Shown here: positions 22,422 through 33,599 of the stretch, piece after piece
Position numbering within the stretch: the stretch's first letter is position 1
Layout of the letters: the number at the start of each line of letters is the position of its first letter
Source of the DNA: Gaeumannomyces sp. JS-464
Taxonomy: Eukaryota; Ascomycota; Sordariomycetes; Magnaporthales; Magnaporthaceae
Length of the DNA stretch: 64,000 bases
Direction of reading: 5' to 3'
NCBI GenBank assembly: GCA_002197995.1
Contig: NGZR01000003.1
Coordinates: 3,162,001 to 3,226,000, forward strand
Program-made: the position numbers and the translations under genes
Notes under the pieces: generated by a model
What the model was told of the DNA's origin: nothing
Database searches by the model: none
The model's input: only the letters and a program-made list of their open reading frames with translations

Positions 22422-23565
22422 TGTTAGCTTAAAAAAGTAAGTAAGTAAGTATATTTAACGTCGGTAAAGTCGGGATTTACCAGTCCCTACCTCTTAAAAG
22501 GCATACGACGTGCTAGCGCTACCTAAGCTAAACACTAGGCTACATATTGGTATCCGGCGGCTAGCAAAATTAAACCCGAAGGCATACGGAGATCGGGCCG
22601 CATTTCGGCGCTTTTTGCTAGTAAGCGGGCAATCGGCAGTAGGGCGTATAAAACGCCAGGGCGTTAAAAGCGTTGCGGGTGGTAGTAGTAAAAGCAATCG
22701 GCCGGTAAGGTGCCGGAGTAAAGTAAAGGCCGGGCGGGCGGAAGCGCCGCAATGGTCCCCTTTTAAGCCCGGCTAAAAAAAGAAAGTTCGAAGGCTAAAA
22801 GGCCTAATTCCAACCCAGTATGCTCTTTCCGCGTCGCGTATCGAACGATAGGTTGCGCGGTTTGCCAAACGTGTTATGTTACGTTAGCAAACAAAGCCGC
22901 GTACAACGCGTGCTAAAAGCAATTAATACGCCGTGCGTGCTTAACAGGCAAAATGCGTGTTAAAGCAGGCCAAATTTGCGCCGTGCGTATCGTTCGGATG
23001 CGGTCGACCGAGGAGGAGTCGCGAGGATGGTAAGGACGCGAAATCGCGAAAATAGCGAGAACGAGGAGTCGCGAAAATGGCGGGGGACGGCGGCGGCCGG
23101 GCCGGCTATTCGTCCAATATGTTTTAACTGTTTGCCGGCTTGCAGTCTTTTTATGCGTTCGAATCGTTCGGCTCGTAAGTTCGCGAAGCGAGGGCGATAA
23201 AAGTTAAAAAGCGGTTTGGCTAGTAATGCGCGGAGGTTGGAGCAATTCGATTATCGAAGGTTTCGGCGCGCGCGAGGCGCGCTTTAGGCTGCGGGTGCAG
23301 GACCTTCCTAAGCTGGCAATAGGTACCCCGAAACTATTGCCAGCATTTGCTGCACCTTTGGTCCAGTTGCGTTGCCGTCGTTATTGTTAAAAGGAGATGG
23401 AGAACGCGGTTTAAAACAAAGCTAAATGGCTTATTAAAACCTGTTATGGTGCCCGGCTTATTTGGTGGCCCGTAATATTAAAATGGCCGGGCTTCCTTAA
23501 CAGCTATTAACAATGGGTCCGATAGGAAGAATTTTTCGGGGGAAGGTGCGTGTTAGCTTAAAAAA
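22422..23565 (-). mobile_element. Chimeric LINE-mobilised retroposon with 15-bp target duplication
   Basis: The body 22437-23550 is flanked by identical TGTTAGCTTAAAAAA at 22422-22436 and 23551-23565. Its 3' end (plus strand GTAAGTAAGTAAGTA at 22437, then about 300 bp to 22735) is the same 3' untranslated region and (TTAC)n tail as LINE copy 1 at 23566. The remaining roughly 800 bp is not LINE. Instead 23050-23530 is the inverted, C/T-altered counterpart of 37650-38050. The simplest reading is reverse transcription of a chimeric or template-switched transcript primed at the tail of LINE 1. It could also be a SINE-like family borrowing the LINE 3' end. Confidence 0.7.
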
Positions 23566-24000
23566 GTAAGTAAGTAAGTATATTTAACGTTAGTAAATCG
23601 GGATTTACCAATTTTTGCTTTTTAAAGGGCATATAACGTGCTAACGCTACCTAAGCTAAATATTAGGCTATATGTTGCTATCCGGCGGTTAACAAAATTA
23701 AACCCAAAGGCATACGGAAGTCGGGCCGCGTTCCGGCGCTTTTTGTTAATAAGCGGGCAATCGGCGGTAAGGCGTATATATATATACGTTAAAGCGTTAT
23801 AAAGCGCTGCGGGTAGTAGTAGTGCGTTCGGCTGGCGAATATGCCGGTAAAAGGGTAAAGCCGGGCTTTTAAGCTAAAAGGTTTTCAAAACCCCCCAAAG
23901 CCCGGCCGAAAGTGCGGGGGATTAACGAGCTTATTGTTAATCCTAATGGTATAAAGGAAAAAGGTAAAAGGTGTAAAAGAAAAAGGAAAGAATATATGCG
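23566..24000 (-). repeat. LINE 3' untranslated region and (TTAC)n tail, copy 1
   Basis: The tail GTAAGTAAGTAAGTA is followed by TATTTAACGT.. and the conserved block CTACCTAAGCTAAAYAYTAG. The same block occurs at 22437-22735 and 55574-55960, giving three 3' ends to compare. The third tail is GTGAGTGAGTGAGTGAGTA, so the tail unit is TTAC or its unmutated form CTCA/TCAC. Confidence 0.85.
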
Positions 24001-27000
24001 GGCTTTTTAGGCTTTGTTATTATCGTTTAGCGATAGTGTAATAATTGGTAGCTTTAACGAACGAAGCAAAAAGAAAAGGCTTTTAGAGCAGCTGTTTTTA
24101 ATATCCAGGCTTGTTAAAAGCCGGGGAAAGGTCCGTTATAAGCCATTTGTTTTTTGCCGTTTTAGCCAGCTTGTAAAATATAAGCTGGGAAGGGGATTTA
24201 TTTCGCCTACAGCGGTACGGGTTATCGTCCTCGTGTTCGAATTTTTAATAGTACTAGTCGAAATCCCCGTGGCCGGTGCGCGCGGCTATTAGCCTTTGTA
24301 ATACGGAGCGGTGTAATTGCAAAGCTTCGGGCGTATGCTGCGAGGCCGGCGGGAGGATTATAACCTTATACCGTGCCGGAAAGTTGTTTTCGAACCACTT
24401 ATTGCGAGCGTCCCCGGCCGTTTTCCGGGCTAAAGCTTTTACTTCGGCAACTGTTAGTTTAGCGTGTTAAAAGATCGGTAAAGCCGTGTTTAATTTTGCT
24501 TTAACGTCGGCTTTTTCGTTCCCGGGGATTCCCATATATCCCGCGGACCATCGAACGTGGATTTAATACTTATTTATAAAGTAATAAACCTTTTTAAAAG
24601 CTTTTTAAAAGCTATTAAGCGCCGTGCTTAAAAAGCTATTAGCTGCTAAAGTGTTATCGAAGCATAAGTGGAAAATGCAATTGCGAAAGCTCCAAACGGC
24701 TTTACGAAGGCCCATTCAGGCCCCTTCCGCCTCGCCGTCGAATACTTTCGCCGGGTACGCTAACCGGCCGTGCCCGGAAAGTTTGCGTTAGCCGGTTTAG
24801 CACATTACCTAACCGTATCCAACTGCCCCGTCCTTTGCTTTAAACCCGTCGCTATATAATAACGTCGATAGGTGGAAAGGTACGAAGCCACGCTATAAAT
24901 GCTTTAACGGCTGCTTATTTTTCTTATATGGCCACCGTAAGCCTCGTATATTTATAAGGGAGGTAAGCCGGGCGGGTGTAAGCCGGGAGGAGTTCGGCCG
25001 TCCTTTGCAAAAAGGTCGCAAGCTTGCCGGGTAATCCAGCTTTAAGCTTTTGGGCGTTAAAAGCCGGTTTAGCCGCTGCGGTTAAAAGGTGATTTTTTAA
25101 AACCGTATTTATACGGGCCGCGAAATGGAAGCGAGCTTGTTTTAAAAGCGTTTAAACGTTTAAAATGCCGGATTCGTAATGCAAAGCGTTTATCGGTGTG
25201 GTTTTCCAAACCGGAACCATTGCTTAAAAAAACGCGGTTAAAACTTTGTCCACCCGTTCGATTAAATGGCTTTAGCGAATAAATTGCTATTATGCTGGTT
25301 TGTACGGGTGTGGTTTAGTTTTGCTTTTATACCACACTTCGGCTTTATATAAAGCCGTGGGGATTATAACCGTTATAACGGCTTTATGTACCAAATGTGC
25401 CGGTATACCCCTTATCGAGTTCGTAAACCTCCGGAGGTGGTTAGCAACGCTTTAGGCTTTTAAAGCCTTATTATTAACGTGGGCTTTAAAATTAAGCCGT
25501 TAGTTAAAAAGGATTTTTAACCACTGTAAGGCTCCTATAGCTTGTTGTATAGTAACGCCTTCCGCCGTAACCGCTAAGGTTATGGGATTTTTCCGTTTAG
25601 AAAAATGCATAAATTCGCATTTCCCCGGGTCGAAAGCAACCTTATTAGCCTTGCTTTAACGTAGGATTTCCATAATCGTAGCCTTTGCTTTACGAAAGCA
25701 CTCCTCCGGGGTGCTACCCGTTACGCAAATGCCTATTTCGTCCGCGTATCCGTATTTAACCGCTTTTGCTTTAAGTAAAATTTCGGCTATATAAAGCATA
25801 AATAAAACCGGTAATGCCGGTAACCTTTAAAGCAGCCCGCAGTTCGGGGAAAAAAGGAGTGCCGTGGCGTTTTCCAAACGCATTTTAACCACTTTTTTTC
25901 CTGCAAAAAATAATACTTATCGTACTAACGTTAAATCCCAGCCTTAGTTTAAAAGCTTCCGAAAAAGCTTTTAGCGAAGTACGGCGTCGAAAGCCTTTTA
26001 TACATTTATAATAACGAGGGCGGCCGTTTTATGCTTTTGGAAGGCCCGTTTTACCTTGTGGGCCACGCATGCCGTTAAATCGATAACGGCCTTTTTTAAG
26101 GTAGCCCGGCGTGTTGCGAAGCTATAAGCCCGTATTATAATACGAGGGACGCTATTCGCGAAGCTATTAGCCGTTTTAGCCCTTTTTTTAAGCACGAGAG
26201 CAAAGCTATCGGGCGGTAGGATTTTAAGTCCGTTATATTCGTTTTATTCGGCTTTTTTAGCATAACCACTTCCGTTATGCGAAAAAAGGCCGGGTGGTGC
26301 CCGGCTTTAAAGCAAACCTCGAAAAAAGCTTTAACGTATTCCCCTATTGCCGGCCACGCCGTTGTAAGTAGTTTAACCGTTAAAAAGTCGACGCTCGAGG
26401 CCGTGTTTGCCGTATTAACGGTGCATTTCCAGCATTCCTTTAAAAGGACGTAAGGGTTTTACGGGAATTGTGCGGTTTTTTAAGTAGCTTTTTGCTATAA
26501 CGGGTCTTTTTGTAAATCGTTTTCCGCCGTAAACCTACGAAGGATTTTGCGGCCTAATGCTTTCGTTTTATTTTTTAAAGCTATTATAACCTCCTCGTCG
26601 ATGTTTAATAGGGGAAGCCGTATAGCGGGTGTAAATTTATGCCATTTTACAGCACGGTATAGCGCTTTTAAAAAATCCACTTTTTTTAACACGCTAGCCC
26701 AATGTTATTTTTTAGCCGTTTAAACCGTTGCTTTTAAAGCACGAGCTTCGGCCGTAAAAAGCCCGCCGTTCTTTATAGCTTTTGCAAGGTTCCGTTAAAC
26801 GTTAACGCACTTTTCGTTCCATTAAAATTAGCCTTTTCTTTTAGCTTTAAACCCCCGGTCGAAAGCTATTAAAGCATTTTTTAACAGGTTTATTAATGCT
26901 TTGGCCGTTTTATTTAGGTAATTCGTAATACTTAAGTTTGTAAATGGTGGTAAGCTGCCGGCCCTCGTTGCTACCGTGTTTGTAAAAAAACGGTAGTTTA

Positions 27001-27620
27001 TCGTTAAGTAACGTAATACGCCGGCAATTCGGAACGAAGTTATTGCGGTTAGAAATTTCGATTCGTATCGTGCGATGGTCCGAATCGGTTGCTAACGAAA
27101 AGTCGATTTCCGCTATTGCTAAATGAGCGTTAAAAAAGGTAAAATCCAAAACGCTTTTATCGTTATGCGTAGGTTAGCCTAAGTTAGTAAATAGGAAAAG
27201 GTTGTAAGTATTAGCCTATTAGGTTATATTTTAACCCTTATTCCTATTACTTTTAACCGGATTTTACGCCGAAAACCTTGCGTTAAAATCCCCAGCTATA
27301 ATGCATTTTACCGTTAACCGCTAACGTAGCAAAAAGTTTAACGAGGGTTTCGAAAGGTTTTTTAAAAGCTTATATACGTTAACGAAAGTGCACCCGGCCA
27401 CGGTAAGCTAAAAGATATCCCGGGTGTTGCTTGCCGGCCGGTTTATTACCGGCCGGAGCCCCGGGTTTTTCCGCACGTAAGTTATTACCCTAGGTTTAAT
27501 TTGGTAATCGTGCCAGTTATCCACCGGGGTAAATAGCTCGTACGACGGGTGGGTGCTAATTATAAGCTTCTTGTTCCACGCGCTAAACGGCTTTTGCATT
27601 AGCACCACGTCGATATTTTA
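24000..27620 (-). pseudogene. LINE 1 ORF2 relic: EEP endonuclease, RT, RNase H
   Basis: The endonuclease spans about 27608-26910 (DVVLMQKPFSAW at the N-terminal side; SLATDSDHRTI, the SDH motif, near 27090). RT spans about 26700-25350, with YGYADEIGICVTG near 25740-25775 where the family has YADD. RNase H is at about 24880-24500, with YSDGFKAKDGAVGYG, FDGEAEGA and CFDNTLAA supplying Asp, Glu and Asp. The C-terminal region near 24310-24120 reads LIAARTGHGDFD and NKSPSQLIFYKLAKTAKNKW. Stops are frequent, so it is inactive. Confidence 0.9.
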
Positions 27621-27677
27621 GCTCCAAGATAGTTGGAGCAAAGTAGCCGCCGCCTCCCAGCTATGTTAAACGTTCGT

Positions 27678-28973
27678 TTAAACGGCGGTTAAAGCACGGC
27701 AGCGTTCGGGGCGAGGCCCCGGGCGCCGGGCCATTACTATGCGCTTATTATATCCGGTTGGCTGCTGGCATACGTAAAAGCGGCGTTGGTATATTAAAGG
27801 CTTTAGCTTTAAGGTTGTTAACCGGCGGTACCGCCGGTATTTTTCGAGGGGTTTCCGGTTATTTCGATAACCCTTTCGGGTTTGGAAGGTCCATTTCCAT
27901 ATTTGCCAATATGTCGTATTAGTTATTAAAACTAACCCTAAGCCTTTTAACAAAGTGCTTTCCCTTGCCGGCCGTACGGGCCGCGCTTTCGAAAGCCGGC
28001 GAATTTGCCGGGCTTACCTCGGCAACGTTAACGGTGGCAGCAGCGGCAAGAACGGCGGCGGCGGCGGTAACGAAAGCAACGGCGTTGCCGGTACCGGCCG
28101 CGGGATTAGCATTAGCAGTAGCGGTTACAACGGAATTGTCCGTAATAACCGCGGTTGTAAAAAGGGCGTTAGCGGTAGCGGCAACGGCGGCCGCGGCGGC
28201 CGCGGGCGGTGGCGGCGGCAATGGCGGCTTCCACTTTTTTTACCGCCGCCCGGTACGCTTATACGCTTAATTTCCTAACCGCGCCTTTTTCCTTACGAGT
28301 TAAATGCTTTAGCATTCCGTTTATCCGTACCGGTTTTATAAAGCAGTTCAGGTGGTCGGCTAAATACGGGCCCGAGCAGTTTACGCATTGCGGAAAGGCC
28401 GTGCACGGCGATGCGTGCCGGCCGTCGTTTACTTTCCCGTACTAAAGGCACTTATCGGCCCGGGCATAGTTACGAGCTACGTAAAAGCCGTGGCAGCCGG
28501 GGGTATATTGCGTAACCGGCGGGTATCGTTATACGCGGCGTAAAAAAACGTAATCCCCTAAAGCCTAAACCCGGTTACGCGCGTATAAAAAAATTTAATT
28601 TATAATATACGCTTTTAATAGTTAGCGCCGGCTTCGAAAGGTTTAACGCTTACCGGCTTATGCTTTGTTTAAGCTTTTACCTTTTCCCGAATGAGCTTTT
28701 TTAATACCAGGACATTTTGTTCGAAACCGTTCGTTAAAAACGTAAAATATTTAGAAATTACGTAATTAAACCAAATTTCGGGCTTTTCGATCCTTTCGGC
28801 GTTATATAAACGACCTAATTTAAATCGATATTACAAAAGCCGGTTTTAAATATTAACCGTTTTTGCTTTTAACACGAACCTAATAAAGGTTTAATAAGCT
28901 TCCGGGACGTCGGCTATCGTAAACGGCAGGTTTTTGCTATCGGCAAAAGCTTTGCGAATATTAAAACCCGTTT
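27678..28973 (-). pseudogene. LINE 1 ORF1 (gag-like), downstream part
   Basis: The minus strand reads TGFNIRKAFADSKNLPFTIA and then DVPEAY directly after the E insertion site, continuing with AERIEKPEIWFNYVISKYFT. Near the end at about 27800-27700 is YVCQQPTGYNKRIVMARRPG, then PRPERC, a damaged CCHC nucleic-acid-binding knuckle region. A GC-rich Ala/Gly repeat tract lies at 27960-28240. ORF1 proteins of Tad1-type LINEs bind the element RNA. Confidence 0.75.
27960..28240. repeat. Low-complexity GGC/GCG-rich tract in ORF1
   Basis: Runs of GGC/GCC/GGCGGC triplets give poly-Ala or poly-Gly in every frame on both strands. It is notable in otherwise AT-rich sequence, and probably codes a low-complexity segment of the LINE ORF1 protein. 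Confidence 0.6.
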
Positions 28974-29209
28974 TGTTAATAGGAGTGGTACTCCTGTAAG
29001 CACGGAAATCTCCTAAAAGGAAAGAACAAAGATTTATAAATCTGGAACTGGTGTTTATAGTGATGCATATCCGTATAGGAATTTAGTTACAAAAAGGGGA
29101 TTATAAAATCCCCTTTTGTAAGCTCGTGGGAGCGCACGGCCCGTGGGCCTGCGGTTTTACGAAGCGTGGGCCCTTTTTGGATGCACGCGCTAAATTACGT
29201 GGATTAACA
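28974..29209 (-). repeat. Copia E left LTR (its 3' LTR)
   Basis: 236 bp, near-identical in layout to 36209-36444 with C/T differences. It contains a hairpin AAAAGGGGATTATAAAATCC followed by CCTTTT, and the palindrome GGCCCGTGGGCC. Confidence 0.92.
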
Positions 29210-30600
29210 CTGGCAATTCTTTCTTTAAGCGCGTGCATTGGTAGATGCTCGTTTTCCAAATCCCGGGATTTTACAATACTAATAACAAAGGAATCCGGAT
29301 TTGGTAACCTGCTTTAAAAATAAAGGAAAAGAGGGTAAGGGGATTATGCTAAATATCGGTAAGAATTGTAAATAAGGATTGTAAATAGGAACAATAGGAA
29401 GTGGGGCAATGTTTAGTTAGGCGCTTGTGGGATTAGGTAATGCCGGATTAAATGCGTATAATAGCAGTAAATAAACTAATAGAGATTTATTGGGCCGTGT
29501 GCGTGCTAATCGGTGTAATAGGAAAAGCAAATCGGAAGTATAATTTAAAAGGCCTGGGATATTTCAAAAGCCGTAGGCCTTAATCGTTATAATTTGGAAT
29601 TTGATCCTTATAATTACAAATATCGATATCCCCGCTGCCTGCCTGCCGATTTTTGCTTTACTGTTTTACTGCTCGATTAATTACCGCGATAATGTCCATT
29701 CGTTTTAAAGGAGCTAGTAAAGGCAAATCCGTTAAAAAAGGTTAAATTAGCGTTAAAACGGTCTTAAATAATAGCGTTAAAAAAACTTATGCCAAAAAGG
29801 GAAAAGGCAAATCCCTTGCTTGCCCGCGCTTTGCAAAAGGCAAACAAAGATCGTTCCCATGCTTAAATTGTTTTAACTTTTTTTTGGCCGGCAAGTCCGA
29901 TAAAATTAGGTGCTTTAATACCGAGCCGGTCGGCAACCGTTGCTAGTTTTATGCTTTTGGTTATTCGTGCTAGCCGGTGTAAGTGATTTTTAGGCTTTGG
30001 TTTTACTAAATCTTTTGCGCTAACGATTAGTAATCCTAAAATCGCAATGGCTTTAACCAAAAAGTTTATAACTAAATATTTCCGCGAGATTATTGTTAAT
30101 AAAGTATAATGGCTAATTTTTTGTTTAGTTGTTCTAGTGCTTTGTTAACCGTGCTTTAGCTGTTTTTAGGATTTCGCGAAATGGCGCACTATTACCAAAT
30201 GCATAATCCTTTTTAAAAAGGAGGAATAAGCTGGTAAGGTTAACGCTAATTTTATTAAATAAGTGCTGCTAAGCGAAAGGCGGCGGGCCGCGCTGCCGTT
30301 TAGCGTATGTTCGATACGGCGTTTTTAAAAGCAAGGGACAGCCTGTTTGGAGCTCCTAACGATAATAAAAATAAGGACGAAAAGATAGCCGAAAAGGGAA
30401 AAAAGGATAAAGGTGCTAGTAATATCGACAAATAAGCTGGTAATATGTCCGGCAATGGTAAAGGTTTTTCCTGGAGCTTAGGATAGTCGTTCGTAGGATC
30501 GTTTTCCGGTTGTTTTAGCGTTTTAATAATTTCGTTTTTTTTTAATCACATCGTTAGCCATTTTTAAGTTATAATAAATCGATTTTAACCGCTTTTCCTC
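29210..30600 (-). other. Copia E, region downstream of RNase H; no domain recognised
   Basis: AT-rich. A minus-strand stretch at 30060-29863 (65 codons, starting MVKAIAILGLLIVSAKD) is open but matches no family known to me. It may be part of the copia 3' untranslated region or a passenger sequence. Confidence 0.4.
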
Positions 30601-30649
30601 GCTTTTTTTTATTATTTTTCGCGCTTTACTTAACTTTCAATTCGTACCG

Positions 30650-33210
30650 TTATTGTATTATTTGTAATTAAATTTTCCAAAGCTTTATTTAGCTAATTTT
30701 TGGTTATCGCGTTTGCCGGATTATTTAATTTTGCGATCCAGCGGATCTCGTTAATTTCGCGGCTTCGTAGGGATTTTTTAATATGCATAACATTAATTAT
30801 AAGCTTTTTTTTCCGCTATTATGCCCAATTGTATAAGGCATTAATATAGCGAAAAGCTATCGGTGCAAATTATTAATTTCGAGGCTTTTTTGGTTTAGCT
30901 TTTTAAAAATCGTTGCAAGCGTTAAATTAAAAACGTAAGCTGTATTAAACCCGCTAACCATCCTGTAAATCTCACTTGCGAAAACGCTTTTCGTAACCCT
31001 TTTGCATTTAACTAACGTTTAATGCAAAATGTTTCCGATTAGCTAAAAGCTGGTTTTTTAATCGTCGGATTTTTTATTGCTTAGTACAATTACGAACCCG
31101 ATTTGTAAATTTAGGTTTGGATTGTTTACGAATAATCCGTTTATAAAAGCGTAAAGGTTGGTTTTTTGCAAATCCAATAAAACGTATTTTAGCCTTTTTT
31201 ATGCGTTATTAATCTGCCATTTAATCCTTTTGTTTAGTTTAACCACGTTTTTTATTTCGGGTTTTTGGCTTACGCCGTTACGAAATAATCGAATGCGGCT
31301 TTCGATGGCATATGGAATTAATATATGCGCCTCGAGCTTTTAAACGACATATTTATAGCTTAAGCTTTTTAAATCGGTTTTTATTAGCTCGAGCCTTTTA
31401 CTTTATATTCTTTTGTTAAATTTTAAGGCTTATAATTTCCTATTAGGATTTTGCACCCGTTAAAATCGGTTTCGTTTCCGGCTTAAAAATCGATTTCGGT
31501 TTTGCACGAAAGCCTGCTTTTTGGATCGCTAATTTTTTTTTATTAAAAAGTCCGGATTTTAAGATTTAAAGTATCGTTTATTTGCATGCTTACGATCCCA
31601 AAGCTTTGTCCGCTTTCCGAAATAAGCAAGCAAAGATCGTAGCTCGACGTTTAGCAATTTAAGCGCTTTTTATAGTGCTTTTGGTAAATAACGAACCAGT
31701 GCAGGCCTAATTCCGCGATCCCGTAAAAAGGTTTAATTATTTTAAGCAACGTGCCCGGTTTAAACCATATTAATAACTCCTTAGTAAGCGCAGAAAAACG
31801 TTTTTTGCAGTTTTAATTCCGATTGGGTGTACGTTTGGCTAATATTTCGATTATTAAATTGAATTTTATAGCGTAAGCGATAGTGCGATCGTTAGGATTA
31901 ATCGTTGGTTGCATTTTATAATGTGGGAAATTGCGTAAGGATGTTATGTTTTTTTCGTCGTTATATTTGTGGTTACGAGTTTCGATTTTTTAAAAGCTTC
32001 GAGGTTTGCCTTTTTACCTTTTATAATCCGTAATTTAAAAATCGTGGTTCCGTTAAGGGTTTTTCCGGTAATCGGCTTAATTATTTTAGCGCCGATAAAT
32101 GCGTTTAGTTTTTATTGGGTTAATTGTTTAAATGGTGGACCGGGAGCTGTAATTTTGCCTTTTTGTTTAAGTCGGATCGCAATTGGTAAAATTGGTGCTT
32201 TTTAGCGCTTAGGAACGTCGTGTGCATTTGCCGAGGGCTTCGTTTTATTGCAATTGCTGGTTGTGCGTTTTTGCGAAAGCGACCTCGTTTGTTAAGGACT
32301 TTAGGTGATACCGTAATTTTAAACAAAATGGTTATTTAATTTGGGGTTTTTATTTTGCTGTTTTGCGGCTTTCTTTTTCGGGGGTTTTTTCGGCGTTTTA
32401 GCTGTTCGGGCTTAAAGTACTCGAAAGGTGCTGGCTGCTTTTCGGATTTTTGCACGATAGGTTTTTTTGTTTTATAATAGGTTTAACCACCGTGTTTTAA
32501 AAGTCGCGTTGCCGTTAATCGTTTTACCGTAATTAACGTGTTTGTTATGGATAGGACTTTGTACGGGCCTTGCTATCCGTCTTTTCCCGGAATACCAAAA
32601 TTTCGCTTTTTAAAGCCAGCTCGGAAACACCCGTTTTATGTTCGGTTCGTTGCGTGTAGCCAGTGCTTTTTACATACGTCGCTTATCGTATAAAATCCGG
32701 ATTTTTGCCATGGCTTTTTAATTGCAGCGGCTTTTTATATTTGGGTTTATAAAAGTGGCGATTCGTTATTAATTTAAAACATTTTTAAAAACGAGCAATG
32801 TAAGGATAAGTCCGTCGGGGCCGGCCGTATCGTTTACGGCTTTTACTGCTCCTAAAGCACCGATTTAAAATGCATGGTTGGGCATTTTTATGGATAATAT
32901 TAAAAGCCCGGCGTAAAAAGGCGTGATATTTTTTAATTTTGCCGATTAATTAATGCGCTTCGATTGGGATTTGCTTATAAATAATTCTAAAAAGCTTTAC
33001 TTTCGCTTAAAATTCGCTCGCGGCGAAGTTGGTACCGGTATCGTAAGAAATTACGTTAAAAGGCCTTAAATAAACGTTAATCCAGCACCGTTTAAAAGCT
33101 TCCCACGTTTTTTTTGCCGATATGTTTTTAAAAAGCGCTGCAATATTAAAAGCTGTGTTTACATTAATTACGTAAAAGATTGGCTTATAATCGACGTAAA
33201 ACACGTTTGT
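30650..33210 (-). pseudogene. Copia E pol relic: integrase, RT, RNase H
   Basis: The integrase piece at 33204-33007 is open for 65 codons: FYVDYKPIFYVINVNTAFNI, KKTWEAFKRCWINVYL, YDTGTNFAASEF. RT near 31790-31600 reads LLKIIKPFYGIAELGLHWFV, then SSYDLCLLI, then FGIVSMQINDTLNL, the place of the catalytic Asp pair. RNase H near 31030-30960 reads CKRVTKSVFASEIYRMVSGF. The order integrase-RT-RNase H and the wording PLYGIPE.G.HW / KCKRVTRSVLASE are typical of a fungal copia lineage. RIP-type stops throughout. Confidence 0.88.
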
Positions 33211-33599
33211 AATTATTTCGTAATTAAAGTTAATATCGTCCTAAAGTTTAAATCGAAAGCGTTATAATGCAAAACTTTTTTTTAATAAAAATGGCACATT
33301 CGTTAATTATTGCGAAAGCGTCGCGATTAGCCTCGTGCTTTGCACGTTTTAAAACGTTTAAAGTTTATCGATAAATGGGTGCCAAAGCGCTTATACACGC
33401 GCTTTAGCTTAGCTTTTATAAGAAAACTGCTCCCGCGATTTTTATTTCCGTTATAAAGCTAATTGCCGTGTAACGTGGGTAACGTCGTCGAAAAAAACCA
33501 AAGGTAACCGTGCCTTTTTATAATCGGGACGCGCGTACCGTCGTTTTTTATAAGCTCGTTACGTGTATTATAGGTAAACGTGCAATGCATTTATATTTG

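Noticed and set aside
27919..28278. Overlapping Ala- or Gly-rich open stretches on both strands
   Set aside because: Same GGC-rich tract read in several frames; it belongs to the LINE ORF1 relic.
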